Shown in pieces: positions 27,733 to 35,049 of a stretch of 64,000 nucleotides of DNA (position 1 is the stretch's first letter; the number at the start of each line of letters is the position of its first letter). The stretch is from Thiothrix lacustris DSM 21227 (GTDB taxonomy: Bacteria; Pseudomonadota; Gammaproteobacteria; Thiotrichales; Thiotrichaceae), in the NCBI RefSeq assembly GCF_000621325.1, contig NZ_JHYQ01000006.1:62001-126000 (forward strand). The letters are read 5' to 3'. The notes beneath the pieces are model-generated. The model made no database searches. It was not told the DNA's origin and saw nothing but the letters and a program-made list of their open reading frames with translations. The position numbers and the translations under genes were made by a program.

Positions 27733-28948
27733 GAAAAGCTTACTCACTGATACCGCAGTCAAGAACGCCAAGCCGAAGGACAAGCCCTATAACCTCACCG
27801 ACGGGGGCGGGCTATACCTGAAAGTAACAACCGCCGGTAAATACTGGCGGTATAACTACAGCTTCAACGGCAAGCAGAAAACCTATGCCATGGGTGTTTA
27901 CTCTGATACAAGCCTTAAGCAAGCGCGTGATAAGCATCAGGCGGCGCGTGAGTCGCTGGCGCAAGGTGTTGACCCTTCGGCTAAGAAGCAGGAAGACAAG
28001 GCCGCACAAGTTGCACTCACTGAAAACAGCTTTGAACTGGTAGCGCGTGAGTGGTACGGGAAGTTTTCAGGCAAGTGGAGCAAAGTCCATGCCGCCAACG
28101 TACTCACCCGGCTAGAAAAGGACTTGTTCCCGTTCATTGGTAGCAAGCCAGTGGCAGAGATCGAACCACCCGCTATCCTGAAATGTTTACGTCGTATCGA
28201 AGAACGCGGCGCATTGGATAGCGCACACCGTGCAAAGACCACAGCGGGGCAAGTGTTTAGATATGCCGTATCCATCGGCAAAGCTACCCGTGACCCGACG
28301 CCGGACCTACAAGGCGCATTGCCACCACCTGACAGAAAGCACTTTGCAGCGATCACAGACCCGGCACAAGTCGGGCAACTGTTGCGGGATATTGCCGAAT
28401 ATCACGGCATACCCGAAACCATCACGGCCTTGCAGCTATCCGCCTACCTGTTCCAGCGACCGGGAGAGATACGGGCTATGCAGTGGGCAGAGATCAACTT
28501 TGAAACCGCACAATGGACTATCCCAGCAGAGCGGATGAAGCGACGTAAAGCGCACACCGTGCCATTGTCACGACAGGTATTAGCCTTACTGCTTGACCTA
28601 CAACCCCTTACAGGCAGACGGCTTTATGTCTTCCCGTCACGCACCAATATAAACAAGCCAATGGGGGACAATACATTAGGCGGTGCATTGCGCAAGATGG
28701 GTTATGACAGTGACACCATGACAGCACACGGCTTTAGGGCAATGGCATCAACCCGGCTTTATGAAATGGGATACCCGGCTGATGTGATTGAAAAGCAACT
28801 GGCGCACTCAGTCGGGAACACCATCAGGCGGGCTTACGATCGAAGCCAACACCTCGACCAACGTACGGCCATGATGCAGCAATGGGCGGATTATCTGGAC
28901 AGCTTGCGGGATGGTGCGCAAGTCATACCGATACGGCGGGCAGGTTAG
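27731..28948 (+). CDS. int: Tyrosine recombinase, P4-type integrase
   Basis: A 405-residue integrase from ATG 27731 (MKSLLTDTAVKNAKPKDKPY); 27719 is a possible alternative start. The N-terminal DUF4102 arm-binding domain has LTDGGGLYLKVTTAGKYWRYNY, followed by a core-binding SAM-like domain. The catalytic domain carries the first Arg in QRPGEIRAMQW, HGFRAMASTRL (His-x-x-Arg), LAHSVGN and a nucleophile Tyr in RRAYDRS. It integrates and excises the element. The start codon lies inside a cluster of repeated heptamers. A strong terminator follows. Confidence 0.95.
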   Translation: MKSLLTDTAVKNAKPKDKPYNLTDGGGLYLKVTTAGKYWRYNYSFNGKQKTYAMGVYSDTSLKQARDKHQAARESLAQGVDPSAKKQEDKAAQVALTENSFELVAREWYGKFSGKWSKVHAANVLTRLEKDLFPFIGSKPVAEIEPPAILKCLRRIEERGALDSAHRAKTTAGQVFRYAVSIGKATRDPTPDLQGALPPPDRKHFAAITDPAQVGQLLRDIAEYHGIPETITALQLSAYLFQRPGEIRAMQWAEINFETAQWTIPAERMKRRKAHTVPLSRQVLALLLDLQPLTGRRLYVFPSRTNINKPMGDNTLGGALRKMGYDSDTMTAHGFRAMASTRLYEMGYPADVIEKQLAHSVGNTIRRAYDRSQHLDQRTAMMQQWADYLDSLRDGAQVIPIRRAG

Positions 28949-28957
28949 CCAAACTAG

Positions 28958-28982
28958 GCCGGGCATTGTTCCCGGCTTTTTT
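28958..28982 (+). terminator. Intrinsic terminator of int
   Basis: GCCGGG and CCCGGC form a 6-bp GC-only stem with a 7-base loop, followed by TTTTTT. Confidence 0.88.
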
Positions 28983-29021
28983 GCGCCTAACCATTGGGGA
29001 TTGGATAGCCTGCCAATCGTG

Positions 29022-29055
29022 AATATGCCCCGTTGTCCAACTGCCAAAACTGACA
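29022..29055. repeat. 34-bp direct repeat, copy 1
   Basis: The 34 bases beginning AATATGCCCCGTTGTCCAAC are identical to 29095-29128. The 28949-29295 stretch has no gene; it holds the int terminator, these repeats, an ATACCAT site at 29141 and AT-rich DNA with repeated CTAGCCAACTACTA-like words. Confidence 0.9.
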
Positions 29056-29094
29056 GAACCTAATTTTTAGCCAAAATCGAAGGCTACAGCGGGC

Positions 29095-29131
29095 AATATG
29101 CCCCGTTGTCCAACTGCCAAAACTGACAAAA
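29095..29131. repeat. 34-bp direct repeat, copy 2, also inverted inside the gene at 36546
   Basis: Identical to copy 1 over 34 bases. Its reverse complement extended to 37 bases matches 36599-36635 with two mismatches; there the sequence encodes FVSFGSSTTGHI. The non-coding copies may be relics of a coding segment or protein-binding repeats. Confidence 0.88.
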
Positions 29132-29295
29132 GGGTATTAGATACCATAACACCCCAACGGTGATCCCGATCAACTACTAGCCAACTACTAACCGGGCTAG
29201 TGATTAGTATTTACCAGTAAAAACCCCATATCTTGTGTCAACACGCGCATAGAAACACTATATGATGTGTGCATCTACTTTGGAGGCGTTTAGAA

Positions 29296-29613
29296 ATGGC
29301 AAAAGGCATAAAAACAGGCGGGCGGCAAGCTGGAACGCCTAATAAATCCACTGCTGACTTGCGAGAAGCGGCGCAACAGTTCACGGCTGATGCACTGCAA
29401 ACGCTTGTGGATGTGATGAAAGACGACGCACAACCGGCGGCGGCGCGAATCAGTGCAGCAACGGCTATCCTTGACCGTGGGCATGGCAAGCCGCAAATGC
29501 ACACGGAAACCACCATATCGAACGTGAATGCACCGACTAAAATTGAACTTGTGGCTTTTGAAGGCAACTACTTGAAACGATTGCAGGCATCAGTGCTAAG
29601 TGAGGCGGAATAA
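29296..29613 (+). CDS. Terminase-small-subunit-like protein, paralogue A
   Basis: A 105-residue protein from ATG 29296 with RBS GGAGG. The start MAKGIKTGGRQAGTPNKSTA is the basic, Gly-rich N-terminus seen in many short prophage proteins placed near or annotated as small terminase-like. It is followed by helices (LQTLVDVMKDDAQPAAARI) and LDRGHGKPQ. Probably DNA-binding. The next gene is a paralogue and overlaps by one base. No large terminase is present, so packaging by a helper phage is only a guess. Confidence 0.72.
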   Translation: MAKGIKTGGRQAGTPNKSTADLREAAQQFTADALQTLVDVMKDDAQPAAARISAATAILDRGHGKPQMHTETTISNVNAPTKIELVAFEGNYLKRLQASVLSEAE

Positions 29614-29903
29614 TGGCTAAGGGCATAAAAACAGGCGGGCGCGTTGCTGGAACACGCAACAAGGCGACAGCAGACGTTAAAGCGGTAGCAGGCATATTCA
29701 CAAGGGAGGCACTGGAAACGTTGGTGGAAATCATGAGGGACGGCACAGCACCACACGCAACACGCCTAAGCGCGGCTAACTCCCTGTTGGATCGGGCAGT
29801 TGGCAAACCACGGCAAGAACTCGAACACGCGGGCAGTGAGAAAGAGCCTTTGGAAATCCTGATCAGGCACTTTAGCGACAACGGTGCGCTTGACCCGGAC
29901 TAA
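29613..29903 (+). CDS. Terminase-small-subunit-like protein, paralogue B
   Basis: A 96-residue protein with the same architecture as its upstream neighbour: MAKGIKTGGRVAGTRNKATA, LETLVEIMRDGTAPHATRL and LDRAVGKPR. The shared start is nearly identical in sequence, while the C-terminal 25 residues differ. The tandem copies are diverged, so the duplication is not recent. It overlaps the preceding stop and is followed by a terminator. Confidence 0.72.
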   Translation: MAKGIKTGGRVAGTRNKATADVKAVAGIFTREALETLVEIMRDGTAPHATRLSAANSLLDRAVGKPRQELEHAGSEKEPLEILIRHFSDNGALDPD

Positions 29904-29906
29904 CTA

Positions 29907-29927
29907 CCACCTCAGAGGTGGCTTTTA
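29907..29927 (+). terminator. Terminator after the tandem paralogues
   Basis: CCACCT (29907-29912) and AGGTGG (29916-29921) flank a 3-base loop, followed by CTTTTAT. A second inverted repeat, AATCTGT/ACAGATT, lies at 29929-29949. Confidence 0.7.
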
Positions 29928-30119
29928 TAATCTGTGGAATCTACAGATTATGTTTTGGGCGAATCGTCAAGCACGAAATCAGCAGATCACCGACTAAATC
30001 AAGGGAACGGGTAATCCGTTATCATAACGGTTTTCAGTTTTGTGCGCGTGTACGTGAATCTTTGGTGGCAATCACCCGCAAACCTTTCAAAGATTCACCC
30101 AGAATCAAAGCCACTCACT

Positions 30120-30341
30120 TTACCGACGCTTGTTCAGTTCCAGCCGTATCAATTCCAGCACTCTCGATTCAGTCACTGGCGATTCATTCCCGCTTGTTCC
30201 TGCAAGCCATTCATCCAGCATCATAACTATTTGGGCATTCAGTGACCTACCGTTAGCCTTGGCTATGGTTTCAATCCTTGCCCGTGTATCAGGTTCAAGG
30301 CGCAATGGGTAAGGCGTTGGGCGGGTTTCTGTATTCATCAC
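30120..30341 (-). CDS. Arc-family ribbon-helix-helix regulator (minus strand)
   Basis: A 73-residue protein with an Arc/Mnt-like fold: YPLRLEPDTRARIETIAKANGRSLNAQI, in which the beta strand YPLRL inserts in the major groove. The C-terminal tail is extended (about 27 residues). The gene is divergent from another Arc-like gene at 30456 across an intergenic region with repeated operator-like words, so the pair likely controls the element's genetic switch. The start may be the second Met, three bases in. Confidence 0.82.
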   Translation of the reverse strand: MMNTETRPTPYPLRLEPDTRARIETIAKANGRSLNAQIVMMLDEWLAGTSGNESPVTESRVLELIRLELNKRR

Positions 30342-30350
30342 TGAATCATA

Positions 30351-30431
30351 TCAATGGGACTCTAAATAAGTCACTAAATCAATGGGACTCTATTGGACTC
30401 ACTAAGAAACGGTGTTATCCTAAGGACTCCA
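30351..30431. promoter_or_regulatory. Operator-like direct repeats between divergent Arc-type genes
   Basis: TCAATGGGACTCT occurs at 30351-30363 and 30379-30391 (28-base period), followed by TTGGACTC at 30394-30401 and AAGGACTCC at 30422-30430. The location between divergent ribbon-helix-helix genes suggests repressor binding. Confidence 0.6.
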
Positions 30432-30455
30432 AACAAGTCCAAAAGGTAAACCGAC

Positions 30456-30620
30456 ATGAGCAACCAAGCCAAACGACAAGCACCATACCCGCTACGCATG
30501 GAAGACGATGTTAAGCAATTACTGACAGATCGGGCTAAGGCCAACGATCGAAGCATGAACGCAGAGATTAACCGCATCTTGAGGGAGGTACTGACAAGCG
30601 CGGCAAAGCAAGCCGCATAA
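30456..30620 (+). CDS. Arc-family ribbon-helix-helix regulator (plus strand)
   Basis: A 54-residue protein starting MSNQAKRQAPYPLRMEDDVK, with YPLRM forming the DNA-contacting strand and RSMNAEINRILREVL the second helix. It is close to the size of P22 Arc. It is divergent from the minus-strand Arc-like gene at 30120-30341, a cro/cI-like arrangement. A hairpin follows the stop. Confidence 0.82.
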   Translation: MSNQAKRQAPYPLRMEDDVKQLLTDRAKANDRSMNAEINRILREVLTSAAKQAA

Positions 30621-30627
30621 ACGAAAA

Positions 30628-30649
30628 CGCCCCCACCGAAGTGGAGGCG
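30628..30649 (+). terminator. Hairpin after the plus-strand Arc gene
   Basis: CGCCCCCAC and GTGGAGGCG form a 9-bp stem with one mismatch and a CGAA loop. There is no T tract, so it is perhaps an attenuator between the regulator and the membrane-gene block. Confidence 0.45.
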
Positions 30650-30720
30650 CTACGGGCTGAATGAGAGGTCGAGTTCTCAAACAGCCATTTACTGAAACCC
30701 GTACAAAAAGGAATCCAGCA

Positions 30721-30981
30721 ATGGACAATCATATCATTACGCCCCCAATGGGCAAGTTCATAATCGAAACCCCTAACCAACTGTGGGGCGGATACTCTTG
30801 GGATAACACCTACCCTGTTACCCTCCAAGACGGTTCAAGCCGTCATGCAAAACTTCATGTATTCACCGATCTAGCCATTGCTAAGCAGGTTCTAGCGTTT
30901 CTACGCAATGAACGCGGCGGCGCAAAGCTGAAAATCTACCAACTGGCAGACGATGGGCAGCGTGTGGAGGTAGTAGTATGA
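30721..30981 (+). CDS. Unrecognised 86-residue protein, first gene of membrane block
   Basis: Starts MDNHIITPPMGKFIIETPNQ after an AAGGAATCC sequence. It is soluble, aromatic-rich in the middle (LWGGYSWDNTYPVTL) and ends with a helix and strand (ATDLAIAKQVLAFLR-like, then KIYQLADDGQRVEVVV). No family is recognised. Its stop overlaps the start of the next gene (ATGA), so the two are translationally coupled. Because the gene follows the Arc switch and precedes two membrane proteins, it may be a cytoplasmic partner of them. Confidence 0.68.
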   Translation: MDNHIITPPMGKFIIETPNQLWGGYSWDNTYPVTLQDGSSRHAKLHVFTDLAIAKQVLAFLRNERGGAKLKIYQLADDGQRVEVVV

Positions 30982-31361
30982 ACCCACTACTAACACCCGA
31001 AGAGCAAGCGCATGTTGCCTCAGTGAGAGCGTTACAGCACTCACCTGATGACCTTGACCGCAACCCGACAAAAGCAGGTTTAGGCGATTTTGCCCGCTGG
31101 TTAGCACGTATCGACTACCACAAGGCATTCACCCGGGCGGTGCAATTTCTGGTACTGCTAAGCATTGGCTATGCCACCTACAAACTGGTGCTTATCTGGC
31201 AGCAATACCCCGGCATGGCGTTTCTGCCATTCCTCGATATGCACTACCCGCTAATGCTCTTCAGCGGCTTATTCACGGCAAATTACATTCAGCACCGGGA
31301 TTCTGAAGGCGTGGCTATTATCGCCCTGCTTTCCACCATGCTGAATTCATTACTGGTTTAA
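30978..31361 (+). CDS. Unrecognised 127-residue membrane protein
   Basis: An N-terminal soluble segment of about 50 residues precedes three probable membrane helices: AVQFLVLLSIGYATYKLVLI (about 54-74), a second near 80-100 (FLPFLDMHYPLMLFSGLF) and a C-terminal one (GVAIIALLSTMLNSLLV). It is coupled by a 4-base overlap to the upstream gene and lies 12 bases before the large membrane protein gene. No family is recognised. The arrangement suggests a membrane complex with its neighbours. Confidence 0.7.
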   Translation: MNPLLTPEEQAHVASVRALQHSPDDLDRNPTKAGLGDFARWLARIDYHKAFTRAVQFLVLLSIGYATYKLVLIWQQYPGMAFLPFLDMHYPLMLFSGLFTANYIQHRDSEGVAIIALLSTMLNSLLV

Positions 31362-31373
31362 GGGGGAATCATC

Positions 31374-32960
31374 ATGGATAACAACAAACTCGAATCCAAA
31401 AAGCTGGAAATCCTGAACGAACAATTACAGGTTCACAAGGAACAAGACAAACGGGCGGGATTATTGCTGAAGTTCGCAATGGTGTTGACCGGCTTACTCT
31501 ATTTCATGTTCATGAAGCACCTGTATTTAGGTGATGCGGTTACATGGGCGGCGTATTTCACAGAGTGGCATTCAGCACTCGATTTTATCCTCATGTTCGT
31601 TATCGTGATTATGAGCGCGGTTTTTCTGGCATGGGTAAAACATCACGCCTATTTGCACTTTGGGCTATATGGCTCGATTGCACTGGTACTGTTCACCGTC
31701 ATAGGGTTTGCTCTATTCGCTGAGTTCTTCAGTAGCAGCGCATCCCAAGACACCAAAAGCCGCGTATTGCTGGAAAATGATAAGGCGTATCAGGCAACCA
31801 TTGCACCAGTGGCAAGCGTCGCCCCTTCCCTATCCAGCGGCAATGCGTCTGCAATTGCCAATGCTGAACAGACTTATGCGCGGTGCATGGCGAATCTAGG
31901 CAAGCCGGGCTATAAGCACTGCGACGGCGATAAAGCCACCTTAAACAGCCTGAAAGCTTCAGACGCGGCAACCCTGCAAGCGGTCAAAGAAATTGCCGTA
32001 CAGACGAATACAGCGACCACAAAGATGAATTACGACCGCCAAGACAAACTAAAGGCGGATTCGTATAACGCGGTTATTGTTTCCATTGCCAAGTTTATTG
32101 GTTCGATCAGTGGCAGTGATTACAAGGACAACATTAAAGCCGCAACGGTGTTGACCATGTTATTAGTGGCGACGGCTTTTGAAATCCTGCACCACTTCTT
32201 AAGCCACGCTAAGGAACGCGCACAAAATGCCGTGTACGGGCTTGAATTAGAACTTGCTAAGTATGACGGCGGCGCAATGCCTGAAAAGCCTGAAAGCGTA
32301 ATACCGAAGAATGACGGCGGGTTTAAACGGTCAAGTATTGGATTTACTGCCCCAGTGGGTAAATACGAAACCATTACCCCGGATTACGAAAAGCCTGTTT
32401 TCAAATACCAGCAACCGGCGGAAACAAAACAAGGCGGGTTTGTTGGGTTTGTGAATACCGATGGTAAAAAGCCTGCTACTGATGACCGCACTTTTTACGG
32501 TTTCAAGGATGAAAAAAAGCGGGCGGCGCTCGACTCACTGAACCTGGCTCACAGTTCTGAAGACCGGAAAACGCGGGAAAATCGCACGGGTAACGCCCCC
32601 ACTTCAGCCACCACAAAACCACTTCAGGAAACCACTCTAAAACCCTTAGCTAAGGGTTCTGAAGCGGTTCAGGCGGAAACCCTAAGCAAACCCTTAGCTA
32701 AGGGTTCTGAAGGGCATGAAAGCCTTTATGCTGAATGGGTGGCAGCGGTGCGGGTAGGTGAGTGTAAGCCGTCTGTTGAACCCACTTGGCATTGGGTACA
32801 AAAGCGAATCGCACCAACTGAAACGGGTAGCAAAACTAATGACCGCACCCGCATCAGCAACATGCAACGCGCCTTTTTTAGCCGTGCAATGAAGGAGGGA
32901 TTAATGCAGGTTAACCCCAACTACACCAACGGCGGAAAGAAATACATCTGGATTGGCTAA
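31374..32960 (+). CDS. Unrecognised 528-residue membrane protein with repeat linker and C-terminal domain
   Basis: RBS GGGGGAATC. A short helical N-terminus is followed by three membrane helices near 28-50, 70-92 and 100-120. A long soluble helical part (about 120-260) comes next, then another helix (AATVLTMLLVATAFEILHHF, about 262-282). A Pro/Lys-rich linker contains GGFVGFVNT and two copies of KPLAKGSE. The final 80 residues (LYAEWVAAVRVGECKPS through RAFFSRAMKEGLMQV) look like a compact winged-helix-like domain. This domain combination is not one I recognise. It could be a phage-interference or replication-membrane anchor protein; no function is assigned. Confidence 0.7.
   Translation: MDNNKLESKKLEILNEQLQVHKEQDKRAGLLLKFAMVLTGLLYFMFMKHLYLGDAVTWAAYFTEWHSALDFILMFVIVIMSAVFLAWVKHHAYLHFGLYGSIALVLFTVIGFALFAEFFSSSASQDTKSRVLLENDKAYQATIAPVASVAPSLSSGNASAIANAEQTYARCMANLGKPGYKHCDGDKATLNSLKASDAATLQAVKEIAVQTNTATTKMNYDRQDKLKADSYNAVIVSIAKFIGSISGSDYKDNIKAATVLTMLLVATAFEILHHFLSHAKERAQNAVYGLELELAKYDGGAMPEKPESVIPKNDGGFKRSSIGFTAPVGKYETITPDYEKPVFKYQQPAETKQGGFVGFVNTDGKKPATDDRTFYGFKDEKKRAALDSLNLAHSSEDRKTRENRTGNAPTSATTKPLQETTLKPLAKGSEAVQAETLSKPLAKGSEGHESLYAEWVAAVRVGECKPSVEPTWHWVQKRIAPTETGSKTNDRTRISNMQRAFFSRAMKEGLMQVNPNYTNGGKKYIWIG
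32641..32706 (+). repeat. Two copies of an 18-bp perfect palindrome inside a coding region
   Basis: AACCCTTAGCTAAGGGTT occurs at 32641-32658 and 32689-32706, each followed by CTGAAG, 48 bases apart (16 codons). Both encode PLAKGSE in frame. Confidence 0.9.
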
Positions 32961-32966
32961 TTAATC

Positions 32967-32988
32967 GGGGGCGTGAAATATCGCCCCC
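32967..32988 (+). terminator. Hairpin after the 528-residue membrane protein gene
   Basis: GGGGGCG and CGCCCCC are separated by 8 bases. There is no T run, so it may stabilise the transcript or terminate weakly. Confidence 0.5.
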
Positions 32989-33007
32989 ACTTAAAGAGGA
33001 TACGACT

Positions 33008-33193
33008 ATGCAAGACCAAAACATGAAACCCGTTTACTACTGGTTAGACGGCTATTGGATTTACGACAAAGCGGAAGCTGATTTGATGGATGAAATAAAC
33101 GCTTTCGGCTCGACACATGGAACGGTTTATTTTCCGGCTGATTTGCCACCTGAACAGATTGATAAGGAAATCGCGGCGCTACTGGCGCAATAA
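33008..33193 (+). CDS. Unrecognised 61-residue acidic protein
   Basis: Preceded by AAAGAGGA at good spacing. The product begins MQDQNMKPVYYWLDGYWIYD, is acidic and aromatic in its N-terminal half, and ends in a helix (EQIDKEIAALLAQ). No membrane segment or known domain. The small acidic aromatic type is common among phage and satellite accessory or anti-host proteins, but no function can be assigned. Confidence 0.62.
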   Translation: MQDQNMKPVYYWLDGYWIYDKAEADLMDEINAFGSTHGTVYFPADLPPEQIDKEIAALLAQ

Positions 33194-33258
33194 ACCCAGC
33201 AGGGCAGGGCGATAATATCAAACTGCCCATAACAGTTTTTTAAAGAAGAGGTGTTTAT

Positions 33259-33813
33259 ATGGATTATCCAGCAGTGATAGTTAAAGCAGTTAGACAAAAG
33301 TTTGAACCGGTTGAATATTCAAATGCTGAATTATTGAATATCGTTTTTAGGCTTGCTGAAGAAGTCAGGGAAGAAGGCGAAACGCTCGAAGAATCACTAT
33401 TTCAAAGCTCACATCACATAATTAAAGAGTGCTTTCCTTTGGGGGCAAATACTCACTATGTAGGTCAGGCCGTTTTCAAGCACTACAAAGACACCCCGCA
33501 TAAGTTAGCGGCGGCGGTTTTCCGTGATTACTGCACATATTCAAATGCTCAAATAGTGAACGAAGCGTGGTTCAGCCTTTTTAAAGGCATCAACACTAGC
33601 CACAAATCACGGGTGATGAATGCAAAGAGTAATAAGCCACACATTGAGCGCAGCAAAGAACTTAGAGTTGATTGGGATGAATGGCAGGCCGATAAATCAC
33701 TTTATGAAAACCAAGAGCGTTTTATTGAAGCCATGACCCAAAAACACAATTTATCTGACAGGGCGGTAAAAAACTGGGTGCGGAAATTCAAAGCTAGGGT
33801 TGACCCTAAGTGA
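33259..33813 (+). CDS. Unrecognised 184-residue protein with C-terminal HTH-like end
   Basis: RBS AAGAGG upstream. It is mostly helical and soluble: RLAEEVREEGETLEESLFQ, then GQAVFKHYKDTPHKLAAAVF. The last 35 residues (FIEAMTQKHNLSDRAVKNWVRKFK) have the spacing of a helix-turn-helix. Codon use is AT-richer than in the host genes. It may be a DNA-binding regulator, but this rests only on appearance. Confidence 0.62.
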   Translation: MDYPAVIVKAVRQKFEPVEYSNAELLNIVFRLAEEVREEGETLEESLFQSSHHIIKECFPLGANTHYVGQAVFKHYKDTPHKLAAAVFRDYCTYSNAQIVNEAWFSLFKGINTSHKSRVMNAKSNKPHIERSKELRVDWDEWQADKSLYENQERFIEAMTQKHNLSDRAVKNWVRKFKARVDPK

Positions 33814-33892
33814 AGCCACACAAGCGGGTTCATTTTTTAATGTGAACGGATAAGCCAACATAACAGCACATCAACCAACCCAAGGAAAAGAC

Positions 33893-34072
33893 ATGGAAAC
33901 CCTAGAACAAATGCTGACAGATAAAGAAGTTGCTGGCGTGCTGAAACTACACCGTTCAAGCGTTTGGCGGCTGGCGCGTATCGGCAAAATCCCCAAACCC
34001 GTGAAAGTTGGATTTAACGCGGCAAGATGGAAGCAATCAGAGTTGAAAGCATTCTTGGAGGCGGCGGCATGA
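33893..34072 (+). CDS. AlpA-family regulator/excisionase
   Basis: A 59-residue protein: METLEQMLTDKEVAGVLKLH, then RSSVWRLARIGKIPKPVKVG and an N-AARWKQSELKAFLE end. This is the MerR-like winged HTH of AlpA/Xis proteins of P4-type elements. Such proteins act as excision factors or activate int. RBS AAGGAAAAG. The next small frame overlaps its stop. Confidence 0.88.
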   Translation: METLEQMLTDKEVAGVLKLHRSSVWRLARIGKIPKPVKVGFNAARWKQSELKAFLEAAA

Positions 34073-34182
34073 ATCAGAAAAACGGGGGAGGGTATCCCCC
34101 AAAACGAGAAAACCCGCACCGGGGACAAGTCGGGCGGGCTTTGGAGAATCCACTTTTGATAGCAGGCGGACACCATGAATAG
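34069..34182 (+). CDS. Possible 37-residue peptide coupled to AlpA
   Basis: ATG overlaps the AlpA stop (ATGA). The product (MNQKNGGGYPPKRENPHRGQ and onwards) is basic, Gly/Pro-rich and unstructured. It ends inside the start of the next gene. Coupling by overlap supports it, but composition is weak; may not be real. Confidence 0.35.
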   Translation: MNQKNGGGYPPKRENPHRGQVGRALENPLLIAGGHHE

Positions 34183-34438
34183 TACACAATCCCATGATTT
34201 TTATCCAGCCACCACAGGCCATACGCCCCTAGACACATTCGACGATCAAGACACGCTCACCTTGCAATGTGTCTTTGCTGGCAGGTCGGAAAAGGCTATG
34301 TGGCTGACTTGTCCAGACGGCAAGACGCGGCTTTTTGCCGTAACACAGACCCACATTATGACCGGCGAACAGCAGCGCACCGAACATGCGGTGATTGCCA
34401 AGGGATTTTTAAGCGACGTAATGGGGGGCTTGTCATGA
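34175..34438 (+). CDS. Unrecognised 87-residue protein upstream of primase-like gene
   Basis: Starts MNSTQSHDFYPATTGHTPLD. It is mainly beta (LTLQCVFAGRSEKAMWLTC, TRLFAVTQTHIM) and ends VMGGLS. Its TGA overlaps the ATG of the zinc-ribbon gene, so the products are made together and may act together in replication. No domain is recognised. Confidence 0.62.
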   Translation: MNSTQSHDFYPATTGHTPLDTFDDQDTLTLQCVFAGRSEKAMWLTCPDGKTRLFAVTQTHIMTGEQQRTEHAVIAKGFLSDVMGGLS

Positions 34439-35049
34439 CCGCACGGGCAAACAACCAATATCTAGGCTTTCCAGAGGTGCGCACGGCGGCGGCTGGACGC
34501 TGGGAAGGCATTCACCGGGCGCTAGGCATCCAGCTTGCAACCACTTCACACACAAAGCATACGGCCTGCCCCGGATGTGGTGGCAAAGACCGTTTCAGAC
34601 TGGATGCAACCTATCAGAATACCGGGCGCTGGATATGCGGCGGGGGTGGCGACACACAGGCAGGGGACGGCTTTTCATTGCTCGGTCATGTATTCGGCTG
34701 GACGCCGTTGGAACAGCTTAAAGCCGTGGCTGATTATCTTGGGTTATCCAGTGCCAACGACAAAGAGCGCGAAACCCTACGGCGCAAGGCTGAGGCACAA
34801 ACGGCGGCAATGCTGGCAGATGCACAGCGCAAGCACGAACAAGCGCGGCGTGATGCAAACATGGTTGCGGCAATCCAAGACCTTGAAGACCTGATTAAGC
34901 ACCGGCAACACCTACAGCGGCAAGCGCACCTCACAAGCAGTTTGCACCGCGTCACGATCAACCCACTAGAGGATGAACTTTCAGCGGCTTACACCCTGAA
35001 TATGCTGATTCTCGAAAGCTACGCATCACAAGGGAGTAACGACCAATGA
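34435..35049 (+). CDS. Solo primase zinc-ribbon protein
   Basis: A 204-residue protein starting MTARANNQYLGFPEVRTAA in a 4-base overlap. The zinc-binding domain of P4-type primases is visible: ACPGCGGKDRFRLDA (Cys45, Cys48) and GRWICGGGGD (Cys68), then GDGFSLLGHVFGW. The usual fourth Cys of CxxC is Gly here. After it comes a long charged helix (about 105-170), and the Toprim/catalytic primase and helicase domains are absent. It probably binds DNA or helps recruit host or partner replication proteins; the DUF3987 gene follows in a 4-base overlap. Confidence 0.78.
   Translation: MTARANNQYLGFPEVRTAAAGRWEGIHRALGIQLATTSHTKHTACPGCGGKDRFRLDATYQNTGRWICGGGGDTQAGDGFSLLGHVFGWTPLEQLKAVADYLGLSSANDKERETLRRKAEAQTAAMLADAQRKHEQARRDANMVAAIQDLEDLIKHRQHLQRQAHLTSSLHRVTINPLEDELSAAYTLNMLILESYASQGSNDQ

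Noticed and set aside
29022-29131. 34-bp repeats as a CRISPR array
   Set aside because: Only two direct copies, with 39 bases between them, a third copy inside a gene, and no cas genes.
29918-30226. Plus-strand frame of 102 codons in the region after the tandem paralogues
   Set aside because: It starts inside a terminator, has no RBS, and its second half is antisense to the Arc-type gene.
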